A stretch of DNA of 64,000 nucleotides, from contig NC_079883.1 in NCBI RefSeq assembly GCF_029227915.1, positions 16,804,001 to 16,868,000 on the forward strand, read 5' to 3'. Under the pieces are notes generated by a model, which worked only from the letters and a program-made list of their open reading frames with translations, had not been told where the DNA came from and ran no database searches. Shown here piece by piece: positions 15,201-28,200 of the stretch. The translations under genes and the position numbers were made by a program. Within the stretch, counting starts at the first letter, position 1. Each line of letters opens with the position of its first letter. The DNA is from Hydractinia symbiolongicarpus (Eukaryota > Cnidaria > Hydrozoa > Anthoathecata > Hydractiniidae).

Positions 15201-16541
15201 TATGGCCTCTTGCAACATAATAAAGGCCTTACACGTATATCATGTGGTTGCACGTACCTTCGCAGGTTACCATTGGTCTAATCCTTCCCATCTCAATGGA
15301 CTACGACGTTCCCAGTTGATTTCCATTGCGCCATGACTTTATAACACAGTCAACCACGTGTAAAGGCCTCTATAGGTTGCATTATGGCCTCTTGCAACAT
15401 AATAAAGGCCTTACGCGTATGTGACGTGGTTCCACATGCCTACGCAGTTCATCATTGGTCTAATTATTCTACTCTCAATGGACTACGACGTTCCAAGTTG
15501 CTTTCCATTGCGCCATAACTTTATAACACCGTCAACTACAGGTACAACAGGCCTGTAAAGGCTGTAATATGGCCTCTTGCTGCATAATAAAGGCCTTACA
15601 CGTATATCATGTGGTTCCACGTGCCTACGCAGGTCACCATTGGTCTAATTATTCCACTCTCAATGGACTACGACGTCCCAAGTTGTTTTCCATTGCGCCA
15701 TGACTTTATAACACCGTCAACTAGGGGTACAGGCCTGTAAAATCTGTAGTATGGCCTCTTGCAGCATAATAAAGGCCTTTCACGTATATCACGTGGTTAC
15801 ACGTGCCTGCGCAGGTTACCATTGGTCTAATTATTCGACTCTCGATTGACTACTACGTCCCAAGTGGTTTTCAATTGCCTGATGGCCTTATAACACCGTC
15901 AACTACGGGTATGTGCGTCTAACGTCTGTAATATGGCCTTTGCAACCTAATAAAGAAACATCAATCGCGTTCTTCCACGTGCCTGCACTAGTTGCGATCG
16001 GACTAATCCCTCCACTCTCAATGGACTACGACATCCCAAGTTGTTTGGTATTGCGTGATGGCGTAATAACACTGTCAACTATGGGTACAGGCCTCTAAAG
16101 GATGTAATATGGTCTCTTGCAGCCTAATAAAGGCCTTACAGGTATACCATGTTGTTGCACGAACCTGCGCAGGTTACCATTGGTCTAATCTTTCCACTGT
16201 CAATGGACTACGACGTCCCAATTCGTTTTCCATTGTGCCATGGCGTTATAACACCGTCAACCACGTGTACAGGGCTCTAAAGGCTGTAATATGGCCTTTT
16301 GCAGCCTAGTAAAGGCAGTAAAAAAAATCGCGTTGTTCCACGTACCTGCGCAAGTTACAAGCTGACTAATCCCTCCATTCCCACGACTTTATAAACCGTC
16401 AACTACGGGTAAAGGCCTCTAAAGGCTGTAATATGGCATTTTGCAGCCTAATAAAGTTCGTACACACAAATCGCGTTGATCCACGTGCCTTCGTGAGTTA
16501 CAATCGGTCTAATCCCTCCACTCTCATTGGACTATGACGTC
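12267..16541 (+). repeat. Higher-order repeat, offset 2,314 bp with one extra monomer in copy 2
   Basis: The block beginning ACTATGACGTCGCA at about 12267 recurs at 14581 (offset 2,314 bp). Part-way through the second copy the offset becomes 2,496 bp, that is one additional 182-bp monomer (about 15190-15400). The copies share rare markers, including CCTAATTAAGG in place of CCTAATAAAGG and a short deletion leaving CACAAATCCACGTGCC. Similar material also appears near 8700 and 10157, offset 1,456 bp (8 x 182). Confidence 0.8.
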
Positions 16542-16976
16542 CCAATTGGTTTTCCATTGCACCATGGCGTTATAACACCGTCAACTACAAGTAAAGGCCT
16601 GAAAAGTCTGTATTATGGCCTCTTGCATCATAATAAAAGCCTTACACGTATATCATGTGGTTGCACGTGCCTGCGCAGGTTACCATTGGTCTAATCTTTC
16701 CACTCTCAATGGACAACGACGTCCCAAGTTGTTTTCTATTGCGCCATGACTTTATAACACCGTCAACTACGGGTACAGGCCTTTAAAGGCTGTAACATGG
16801 CCTCTTGTAGCCTAATAAAGGTCGGAAACAATAATCGCGTTTTTCCACGTGCCTGCGCAAGTTACGAGCGAACTAATCCCTCCAATGTCATTGGGCTATG
16901 ACGTCCAAAGTGGTTTTCCATTGCGCCGTGGCGTTGTAACACCGTCAACTACAGAAAAAGGCCTCTCAAGGCTGTA

Positions 16977-19900
16977 ATATGGCCTCTTGCAGCCTAATAA
17001 AGGCCGTACACGTATATCATGTGGTTGCACGCGCCTGCGCAGGTTACCATTGGTGTAATCCTTCCACTCTTAATGGACTACGACGTCCCAAGTTGTTTTC
17101 CATTGCGCCATGACTTTATAAACCGACAAGCACGTGTACAGGTTTCTAAAGGCTGTAATATGGCCTTTTGCAGCCTAGTAAAGGCCGTAAACATAAATCG
17201 CGTTGTTCCACGTATCTGCGCAAGTTACGAGCGGACTAATCCCTCCATTCCCACGGCTTTATAAACCGTCAACTAAGTGTACAGGTCTCTAAAGGCTGAA
17301 CTATGGCATTTTGCAGCCTAATAAAGGTTTTACACACAAGTCGCGTTCTTCCACGTGCCTGGGCGAGTTACGATCGGTCTAATCCCTCCACTCTCATTGG
17401 ACTATGACGTCCCAAGTGGTTTTCCATTGCGCCATGGCGTTATAACACCGTCGACTACAGATAAAGGCCTCTCAAAGCTGTAATATGGCCTCTTGCAGCC
17501 TAATAAAGGCCTTACACGCATATCACGTGGTTGCACGTGCTTGCGCAGGTTACCATTGGTCTAATCTTTTCACTCTCAATGGACTATGGCGTCCCAAGTC
17601 GTTTTTAAATGCATGATGGCCTTATAACACCGTCAACTACGGGTAAAGGCCTTTAAAGACCGTAATATGGGCTCTTGTAGCCTAATAAAGGCCTTACACG
17701 TATATCACGTGGTTCCACGTGCCTACACAGGTTACCATTGGTATAATCATTCCACTCTCAATGGACTACGACTTCCCAAGTTGTTTCCCATTGCGCAATG
17801 GCTTTATAACACCATCAACCATGTGTACTGGTGTCTAAAGGCTGTAGTAAGGCCTTTTGCAGCCTAATAAAGGTCGTACACATAAATCACGATGTTCCAT
17901 GTGCCTGCGCAGGTTACCTTCGGTCTAATCTCTCCCCTCTTAATAGACTACGACGTCTGAAGTCGTTTTCCATTGCGTCATGGCGATATAACACTTTCAA
18001 TTACACGTACAGCACTCCACAAGCTTTAATATGGCCGTTTGCAGCCTAATAAAGGCCGTACACATAAATCATGTTGTTCCACGTGCCTGCGCAGGTTACC
18101 ATTGGTCTAATCTTTCCACTCTCAATGGACTACGACGTACCAAGTTGTGTTCCATTGCGTCATGGCGTTATAACACCGCAAACTACAGGTACAGTCCTCC
18201 AAAGGCTGTAAAGGCCTTTTGCAGCTTAATAAAGGCCGTACACATAAATCACGTTGTTCCACGTGCCTGTGCAGGTTACCATTGGTCTAATCCCTCCACA
18301 CCTAATGGACTACGACGTCCCAGGTCGTTTTTCAATGCGTCATGGCGTTATAACACCGTCAAATACGGTTACAGGCCTCTAAAGGCTATAATATTGCCTT
18401 TTGCAGCCTAATAAGGTCCTTACGCGTAAATCACGTTGTTCTAAGTGCCTGTGCAGTTTACCATTGGTGTAATCCCTCCATTCTCAATGGACTACGACTT
18501 CCCAAGTTTTTTCCCATTGCGCAATGGCTTTATAACACCGTCAACCGTGTGTACAGGTCTCTGAAGGCTGTAATAGTGCCTTTTGGAGCCTAATAAAGGC
18601 CATACACATAAATCACGTTGTTCCACGTGCCTGTGCAGGTTACCATTGGTCTAATCCCTCCACACCTAATAGACTACGACGTCCCAGGTCGTTTTTCAAT
18701 GCGTCATGGCGTTATAACACCGTCAAATACGGTTACAGGCCTCTAAAGGCTATAATATTGCCTTTTGCAGCCTAATAAGGTCCTTACGCGTAAATCACGT
18801 TGTTCTAAGTGCCTGTGCAGTTTACCATTGGTGTAATCCCTCCATTGTTAACGGACTACGATGTACCAAGTTGTTTTTCATTGCGCCATGGCTTTATAAC
18901 ACCGTCACCCAGGTGTACAAGTCTCTAAAGGCTGTAATATGGCCTTTTGCAGCCTAGTAAAGGCAGTAAAAAAAAATCGCGTTGTTCCACGTACCTGCGC
19001 AAGTTACAAGCTGACTAATCCCTCCATTCCCACGACTTTATAAACCGTCAACTACGGGTAAAGGCCTCTAAAGGCTGCAATATGGCATTTTGCAGCCTAA
19101 TAAAGTTCGTGCACACAAATCGCGTTGATCCACGTGCCTTCGTGAGTTACAATCGGTCTAATCCCTCCACTCTCATTGGACTATGACGTCCCAATTGGTT
19201 TTCCATTGCACCATGGCGTTATAACACCGTCAACTACAGAAAAAGGCCTGAAAAGTCTGTAATATGGCCTCTTGCAGCCTAATAAAGGCCGTACACGTAT
19301 ATCATGTGGTTGCACGCGCCTGCGCAGGTTACCATTGGTGTAATCCTTCCACTCTTAATGGACTACGACGTCCCAAGTTGTTTTCCATTGCGCCATGACT
19401 TTATAAACCGACAAGCACGTGTACAGGTTTCTAAAGGCTGTAATATGGCCTTTTGCAGCCTAGTAAAGGCCGTAAACATAAATCGCGTTGTTCCACGTAC
19501 CTGCGCAAGTTACGAGCGCACTAATCCCTCCATTCCCACGGCTTTATAAACCGTCAACTAAGTGTACAGGTCTCTAAAGGCTGAACTATGGCATTTTGCA
19601 GCCTAATAAAGGTTTTACACACAAGTCGCGTTCTTCCACGTGCCTGGGCGAGTTACAATCGGTCTAATCCCTCCACTCTCATTGGACTATGACGTCCCAA
19701 GTGGTTTTCCATTGCGCCATGGAGTTATAACACCGTCGACTACAGATAAAGGCCTCTCAAAGCTGTAATATGGCCTCTTGCAGCCTAATAAAGGCCTTAC
19801 ACGCATATCACGTGGTTGCACGTGCTTGCGCAGGTTACCATTGGTCTAATCTTTTCACTCTCAATGGACTATGGCGTCCCAAGTCGTTTTCAAATGCATG

Positions 19901-22270
19901 ATGGCCTTATAACACCGTCAACTACGGGTAAAGGCCTTTAAAGACTGTAATATGGGCTCTTGTAGCCTAATAAAGGCCTTACACGTATATCACGTGGTTC
20001 CACGTGCCTACACAGGTTACCATTGGTATAATCATTCCACTCTCAATGGACTACGACTTCCCAAGTTGTTTCCCATTGCGCAATGGCTTTATAACACCAT
20101 CAACCATGTGTACTGGTGTCTAAAGGCTGTAGTAAGGCCTTTTGCAGCCTAATAAAGGTCGTACACATAAATCACGATGTTCCATGTGCCTGCGCAGGTT
20201 ACCATTGGTCTAATCCTTCCACTCTCAATGGACTAGGACGTCCCAAGTTCTTTCCCGTTGTGCAATAGCTTTATAACACCGTCAACCATGTGTACTGGTG
20301 TCTAAAGGCTGTAATATGGCCTTTTGCAGCCTAATAAAGGCAGTACACATAAATCACGTTGTTCCACGTGCCTGTGCAGGTTACCATTGGTCTAATCCTT
20401 CCACTCTCAACGGACTACGACGTCCCAAGTTGTTTCCCATTGCGTCATGGTGTTATAACACCGTAAACTACTGGTACTGGTCTCGGAAGGCTGTAATATG
20501 GCCTTTTGCAGCCTAATAAAGGTCGTGCACATAAATCACGTTGTTCCACGTGCTTGCACAGGTTACGATCGGTTTAATCCCTCCACCCCAATGGACTGCG
20601 ACGTCCCAAGTCGTTTTTCATTGCCACATGGCGGTATAACACCGTCAAATACGGTTACAGGCCTCTAAAGGCTATAATATGGCCTTTTGCAGCCTAATAA
20701 AGTACTTACGCGTAAATCACGTTGTTCCACGTGCCTGTGCAGGTTACCATTGGTCTAATCCTACAACTTGCATTGGACTACGACGTCCCAAGTTGTTTCC
20801 CATTGTGCAATGGCCCTATGACACCGTCAACCATGTGTACTGGTCTCTAAAGGCTGTAATATGGCCTTTTGCAGCCTAATAAAGGCAGTACACATAAATC
20901 ACGTTGTTCCACGTGCCTGCGCAGGTTACCATTGGTCTAATCCTACCACTTGCAATGGACTACGACGTCCCAAGTTGCTTCCCATTGTGCAATGGCCCTA
21001 TAACACCGTCAACCATGTGTACTGGTCTCGAAAGGCTGTAATATGGCATTTTGCAGCCTATTAAAGGCAGTACACATAAATCACGTTGTTCCACGTGTCT
21101 GTGCATGTTACCATTGGTCTAATCTTTCCAATCTCAATGGAGTTCGACGTCCCAAGTTGTTTCCCATTGCCCCATGCCCTCATAACACCGTCAACCAGGT
21201 GTACAGGTCTCTAAAGGCTGTAATATGGCCTTTTGCAGATTAATAAAGGGCGTGCACATATATCACGTTGTTCCACGTGCCTGCACAGGTTCCCATTGGT
21301 CTAATCCTTCCACTTTCAATAGACTAGGACGTCCGAAGTTTTTTCCCATTGCGCAATGGCTTTATAACACCGTCAACCATGTGTGCTGGTCTCTGAAGCC
21401 TGTAATATGGCATTTTGCAGCCTAATAAAGGCCGTACACATAAATCAAGTTGTTCCACGTGCCTGTGCAGGTTACCATTGGTCTAATCTTTCCACTCTCA
21501 ATGGACAACGACGTCCCAAGTTGTTTTCCATTGCGCCATGACTTTATAACACCGTCAACTACGGGTACAGGCCTTTAAAGGCTGTAACATGGCCTCTTGT
21601 AGCCTAATAAAGGTCGGAAACAATAATCGCGTTTTTCCACGTACCTGCGCAAGTTACGAGCGCACTAATCCCTCCATTCCCACGGCTTTATAAACCGTCA
21701 ACTAAGTGTACAGGTCTCTAAAGGCTGAACTATGGCATTTTGCAGCCTAATAAAGGTTTTACACACAAGTCGCGTTCTTCCACGTGCCTGGGCGAGTTAC
21801 AATCGGTCTAATCCCTCCACTCTCATTGGACTATGACGTCCCAAGTGGTTTTCCATTGCGCCATGGCGTTATAACACCGTCGACTACAGATAAAGGCCTC
21901 TCAAAGCTGTAATATGGCCTCTTGCAGCCTAATAAAGGCCTTACACGCATATCACGTGGTTGCACGTGCTTGCGCAGGTTACCATTGGTCTAATCTTTTC
22001 ACTCTCAATGGACTATGGCGTCCCAAGTCGTTTTCAAATGCATGATGGCCTTATAACACCGTCAACTACGGGTAAAGGCCTTTAAAGACTGTAATATGGG
22101 CTCTTGTAGCCTAATAAAGGCCTTACACGTATATCACGTGGTTCCACGTGCCTACACAGGTTACCATTGGTATAATCATTCCACTCTCAATGGACTACGA
22201 CTTCCCAAGTTGTTTCCCATTGCGCAATGGCTTTATAACACCGTTAACCATGTGTACAGGTCTCTGAAGG
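16977..22270 (+). repeat. Higher-order repeat, 2,285-bp unit plus a shorter third copy
   Basis: About 16977-17915 recurs at 19262-20200 (offset 2,285 bp). Part of the same block appears a third time at about 21640-22260 (offset 2,144 bp from the second). The unit is not a multiple of 182 because it contains internally deleted monomers, for example those reading CCATTCCCACGGCTTTATAAACC, in which about 40 bp is missing. The shared deletions show that these blocks were amplified as units, not built from independent monomers. Confidence 0.8.
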
Positions 22271-25200
22271 CTGTAATATAGCCTTTTTGGAGCCTAATAA
22301 AGGCCATACACATAAATCACGTTGTTCCACGTGCCTGCGCAGGTTGCCATCGGTCTAATCTCTCCCCTCTTAATGGACTACAACGTCTGAAGTCGTTTTC
22401 CATTGCGTCATGGCCATATAACACTTTCAATTACACGTACAGCACTCCACAAGCTTTAATATGGCCGTTTGCAGCCTAATAAAGGCCGTACACATAAATC
22501 ATGTTGTTCCACGTGCCTGCGCATTCTACGATCGGTCTAATGCCTCCACTTTTAATGGACTAGGACGCACCAAGTTGTGTTCCACTGCGTCATGGCGTTA
22601 TAACACTGTCAACTACGGGTACAGGCCTGTAAAGGCTGTAATATGGCCTTTTGCAGCCTAATAAAGGCCGTACACATAAATCACGTTGTTCCACGTGCCT
22701 GTGCAGGTTACCATTGGTCTAATCCTTCCACTTTCAATGGGCTACGACATCCCAAGTTGTTTCCCATTGCGTCATGGCGTTATAACACCTTCAATTACAT
22801 GTACAGCACTCCACAAGCTTTAATATGGTCTTTTGCAGCCTAATAAAGGCCGTACACATAAATCACGTTGTTCCACGTGCCAGCGCAGGTTACCATTGGT
22901 CTAATCCTTCCACTCTCAATGGACTAGGACGTCCCAAGTTCTTTCCCGTTGTGCAATAGCTTTATAACACCGTCAACCATGTGTACTGGTGTCTAAAGGC
23001 TGTAATATGGCCTTTTGCAGCCTAATAAAGGCAGTACACATAAATCACGTTGTTCCACGTGCCTGTGCAGGTTACCATTGGTGTAATCCTTCCACTCTCA
23101 ACGGACTACGACGTCCCAAGTTGTTTCCCATTGCGTCATGGTGTTATAACACCGTAAACTACTGGTACTGGTCTCGGAAGGCTGTAATATGGCCTTTTGC
23201 AGCCTAATAAAGGTCGTGCACATAAATCACGTTGTTCCACGTGCCTGCACAGGTTACGATCGGTTTAATCCCTCCACCCCAATGGACTGCGACGTCCCAA
23301 GTCGTTTTTCATTGCCACATGGCGGTATAACACCGTCAAATACGGTTACAGGCCTCTAAAGGCTATAATATGTCCTTTTGCAGCCTAATAAAGTACTTAC
23401 GCGTAAATCACGTTGTTCCACGTGCCTGTGCAGGTTACCGTTGGTCTAATCCTTCCACTCTCAATGGACTACGACTTCCCAAGTTGTTTCCCATTGCGCA
23501 ATGGCTTTATAACACCGTCAACCATGTGTACAGGTCTCTGAAGGCTGTAATATGGCCTTTTTGGAGCCTAATAAAGGCCATACACATAAATCACGTTGTT
23601 CCACGTGCCTGCGCAGGTTGCCATCGGTCTAATCTCTCCCCTCTTAATGGACTACAACGTCTGAAGTCGTTTTCCATTGCGTCATGGCCATATAACACTT
23701 TCAATTACACGTACAGCACTCCACAAGCTTTAATATGGCCGTTTGCAGCCTAATAAAGGCCGTACACATAAATCATGTTGTTCCACGTGCCTGCGCAGTC
23801 TACGATCGGTCTAATGCCTCCACTTTTAATGGACTAGGACGCACCAAGTTGTGTTCCACTGCGTCATGGCGTTATAACACTGTCAACTACGAGTACAGGC
23901 CTGTAAAGGCTGTAATATGGCCTTTTGCAGCCTAATAAAGGCCGTACACATAAATCACGTTGTTCCACGTGCCTGCGCAGGTTGCCATCGGTCTAATCTC
24001 TCCCCTCTTAATGGATTACAACGTCTGAAGTTGTTTTCCATTGCGTCATGGCCATATAACACTTTCAATTACACGTAAAGCACTCCACAAGCTTTAATAT
24101 GGCCGTTTGCAGTGTAATAAAGGCCGTGCACATAAATCAATTTGTTCCATGTGCCTGTGCAGTTTAAAATCGGTCTAATCCCTCCACTCTTAACGGACTG
24201 TGACGTACTAAGTTGCTTTCCATTGCGTCATGGCGTTATAACACCGTCAACCATGTGTACTGGTCTCTAAAGTCTGTAATATGGCCTTTTGCAGCGTAAT
24301 AAAGGCCGTACACATAAATCACGATGTTCCACGTGCCTGCGCAGGTTACCATTGGTGTAATCCTTCCATTCTCAATGGACTACGACTTCCCAAGTCGTTT
24401 TCCATTGCCCCTTATTCTTACAACACCTTCAATTAAACGTACAGACCTCTACAGGCTGTAATATGGCCTTTTGTAGCCAAATAAACGCGTCACACATAAA
24501 TCACGTTGTTTTACGTGCCTGTGCAGGTTATCATTGGTCTAATCCTTCCACTTGCAATCCACTACAACGTCCCAAGTTGTTTGCGAATGCGTCATTGGGT
24601 TATAACACCGTCAACCAGGTGTACAGGTCTCTAAAGGCTGTAATGTGGCTTTTTGCAGTTTAATAAAAGCCCAGCACATAAATCACGTTGTTCCACGTGC
24701 CTGCGCAGGTTACGATCGGTCTAATCCCTCCACCCCTAATGGACTACGACGTCCCAAGTCGTTTTCCATTGCGTCATGGCGGTATAACACCGTCAACTAC
24801 GGGTACAGCCCTCCACAGGCTTTAATATGGCCATTTGCAGCCTAATAAAGGCCTTACACGTAAATCAGGTTGTTCCACGTGCCTGCGCAGGTTACGATCA
24901 ATCTAATCTCTTCCCTCTTAATGGACTGCGATGTGTCCAAGTCGTTTTCCATTGCGTCATGGCGTTATAACACCTTCAATTACACGTACAGCACTCCAAA
25001 AGCCTTAATATGGCCTTTTGCAGCATAAAAAAAGCCGCACACATAAATCACTTTGTTCCACGTGACTGCGAAGCCTACAATCGGTCTAATCCCTCCACTC
25101 TTAGTGGACTACGACGTCCCAAGTTCTTTTCTATTGCCCCTTACCCTTATAACACCTTCAATTACACGTACAGGCCTCTAAAGTCTGTAATATTGTCTTT

Positions 25201-28200
25201 TGCAGCCAAATAAAGGCATCACACGTAAATCACGTTGTTCCACGTGCCTGCGCAGCTTACGATCGGTCTAATCTCTCCCGTCTTAATGGACTACGACGTC
25301 CCAAGTCGTTTTCAATCACGTCATGGCGTCATAACAACTTAAATTACACGTACAACACTCCACAAGCTTTATTATGGCCTTTTGGTTACTATCGGTCCGA
25401 TCTCTCCACTCCTAATGGACTACGACGTCCCAAGTTGTTTTCCATTGCGTCATGGCGTTATAACACCGTCAACTACGGGTACAGCCCTGCACAGGCTTTA
25501 ATATGGCCTTTTGCGGCCTAATAAAGGCCGTACACATAAATTACGTTGTTCCACGTGCCTGCGCAGGTTGCGATCGGTCTAATCTCTCCTCTCGTAACGG
25601 ACTACGACGTCCCAAGTCGTTTCCTATTGCGTCATGGCGTTATAAGACCGTCAACTACGGGTACAGCCCTCCACGGGCTTTAATATGGCCATTTGCAGCC
25701 TAATAAAGGCCTTACACGAAAATCAGGTTGTTCCACGTGCCTGCGAAGCCTACAATCGGTCTAATCCCTCCACTCTTAGTGGACTACGACGTCCCAAGTT
25801 CTTTTCTATTGCCCCTTACCCTTATAACACCATCAATTACACGTATAGGCCTCTAAAGTCTGTAATATTGTCTTTTGCAGCCAAATAAAGGCATCACACG
25901 TAAATCACGTTGTTCCACGTGCCTGCGCAGCCTACGATCGGTCTAATCTCTCCCGTCTTAATGGACTACGACGTCCCAAGTCGTTTTCAATCACGTCATG
26001 GCGTCATAACAACTTAAATTACACGTACAACACTCCACAAGCTTTAATATGGCCTTTTGCAACCTAATAAAAGCCGTACACATAAATCACGTTGTTGCAC
26101 ATGTCTGCGCAGGTTTCGATCAGGCTAATCCTTCCACTCTTAATGGACTGCGACGTCCCAAGTCGTTTTCTATTGCCTTTTACCCTTATAACACCTTCAA
26201 TTACACGTACAGGCCTCTAAAGGCTGTAATATGGTCTTTTGCAGGCAAATAAAGGCCTCACACGTAAATCACGTTGTTCAACGTGTCTGTGCAGCTTCAC
26301 ATTGGTCTAATCCTTCCACTCACAATGGACTACGACGTCCGAAGTTGTTTCCCAATGCGTCATGGCGCTATAACACCGTCAACCAGGTGTACAAATCTCT
26401 AAAGGTTGTAATATGCCCTTTGGCAGTTTAATAAAAGCCGTGCACATCAATCACTTTGTTCCACGTGCCTGCGAAGCTTATGATCGCTCTAATCTCTCCC
26501 CTCTTAATGGACTATGACGTCCCAAGTCGTTTTCCATTGCGTCATGGCGTTATAACACCTTAAATTACACGTACAGCACTCCACAAGCTTTATTATGGCC
26601 TTTTGGTTACTATCGGTCCGATCTCTCCACTCCTAATGGACTACGACGTCCCAAGTTGTTTTCCATTGCGTCATGCCGTTATAACACCGTCAACCATGTG
26701 TACTGGTCTCTAAAGGCTGTAATATGGCCTTTTGCAGCCTAATAAAGGCAGTACACATAAATCACGTTGTTCCACGTGCCTGCGCAGGTTACCATTGGTC
26801 TAATCCTACCACTTGCAATGGACTACGACGTCCCAAGTTGCTTCCCATTGTGCAATGGCCCTATAACACCGTCAACCATGTGTACTGGTCTCGAAAGGCT
26901 GTAATATGGCATTTTGCAGCCTATTAAAGGCAGTACACATAAATCACGTTGTTCCACGTGTCTGTGCATGTTACCATTGGTCTAATCTTTCCAATCTCAA
27001 TGGAGTTCGACGTCCCAAGTTGTTTCCCATTGCCCCATGCCCTCATAACACCGTCAACCAGGTGTACAGGTCTCTAAAGGCTGTAATATGGCCTTTTGCA
27101 GATTAATAAAGGGCGTGCACATATATCACGTTGTTCCACGTGCCTGCACAGGTTCCCATTGGTCTAATCCTTCCACTTTCAATAGACTAGGACGTCCGAA
27201 GTTTTTTCCCATTGCGCAATGGCTTTATAACACCGTCAACCATGTGTGCTGGTCTCTGAAGCCTGTAATATGGCATTTTGCAGCCTAATAAAGGCCGTAC
27301 ACATAAATCAAGTTGTTCCACGTGCCTGTGCAGGTTACCATTGGTCTAATCTTTCCACTCTCAATGGACAACGACGTCCCAAGTTGTTTTCCATTGCGCC
27401 ATGACTTTATAACACCGTCAACTACGGGTACAGGCCTTTAAAGGCTGTAACATGGCCTCTTGTAGCCTAATAAAGGTCGGAAACAATAATCGCGTTTTTC
27501 CACGTACCTGCGCAAGTTACGAGCGCACTAATCCCTCCATTCCCACGGCTTTATAAACCGTCAACTAAGTGTACAGGTCTCTAAAGGCTGAACTATGGCA
27601 TTTTGCAGCCTAATAAAGGTTTTACACACAAGTCGCGTTCTTCCACGTGCCTGGGCGAGTTACAATCGGTCTAATCCCTCCACTCTCATTGGACTATGAC
27701 GTCCCAAGTGGTTTTCCATTGCGCCATGGCGTTATAACACCGTCGACTACAGATAAAGGCCTCTCAAAGCTGTAATATGGCCTCTTGCAGCCTAATAAAG
27801 GCCTTACACGCATATCACGTGGTTGCACGTGCTTGCGCAGGTTACCATTGGTCTAATCTTTTCACTCTCAATGGACTATGGCGTCCCAAGTCGTTTTCAA
27901 ATGCATGATGGCCTTATAACACCGTCAACTACGGGTAAAGGCCTTTAAAGACTGTAATATGGGCTCTTGTAGCCTAATAAAGGCCTTACACGTATATCAC
28001 GTGGTTCCACGTGCCTACACAGGTTACCATTGGTATAATCATTCCACTCTCAATGGACTACGACTTCCCAAGTTGTTTCCCATTGCGCAATGGCTTTATA
28101 ACACCGTTAACCATGTGTACAGGTCTCTGAAGGCTGTAATATAGCCTTTTTGGAGCCTAATAAAGGCCATACACATAAATCACGTTGTTCCACGTGCCTG

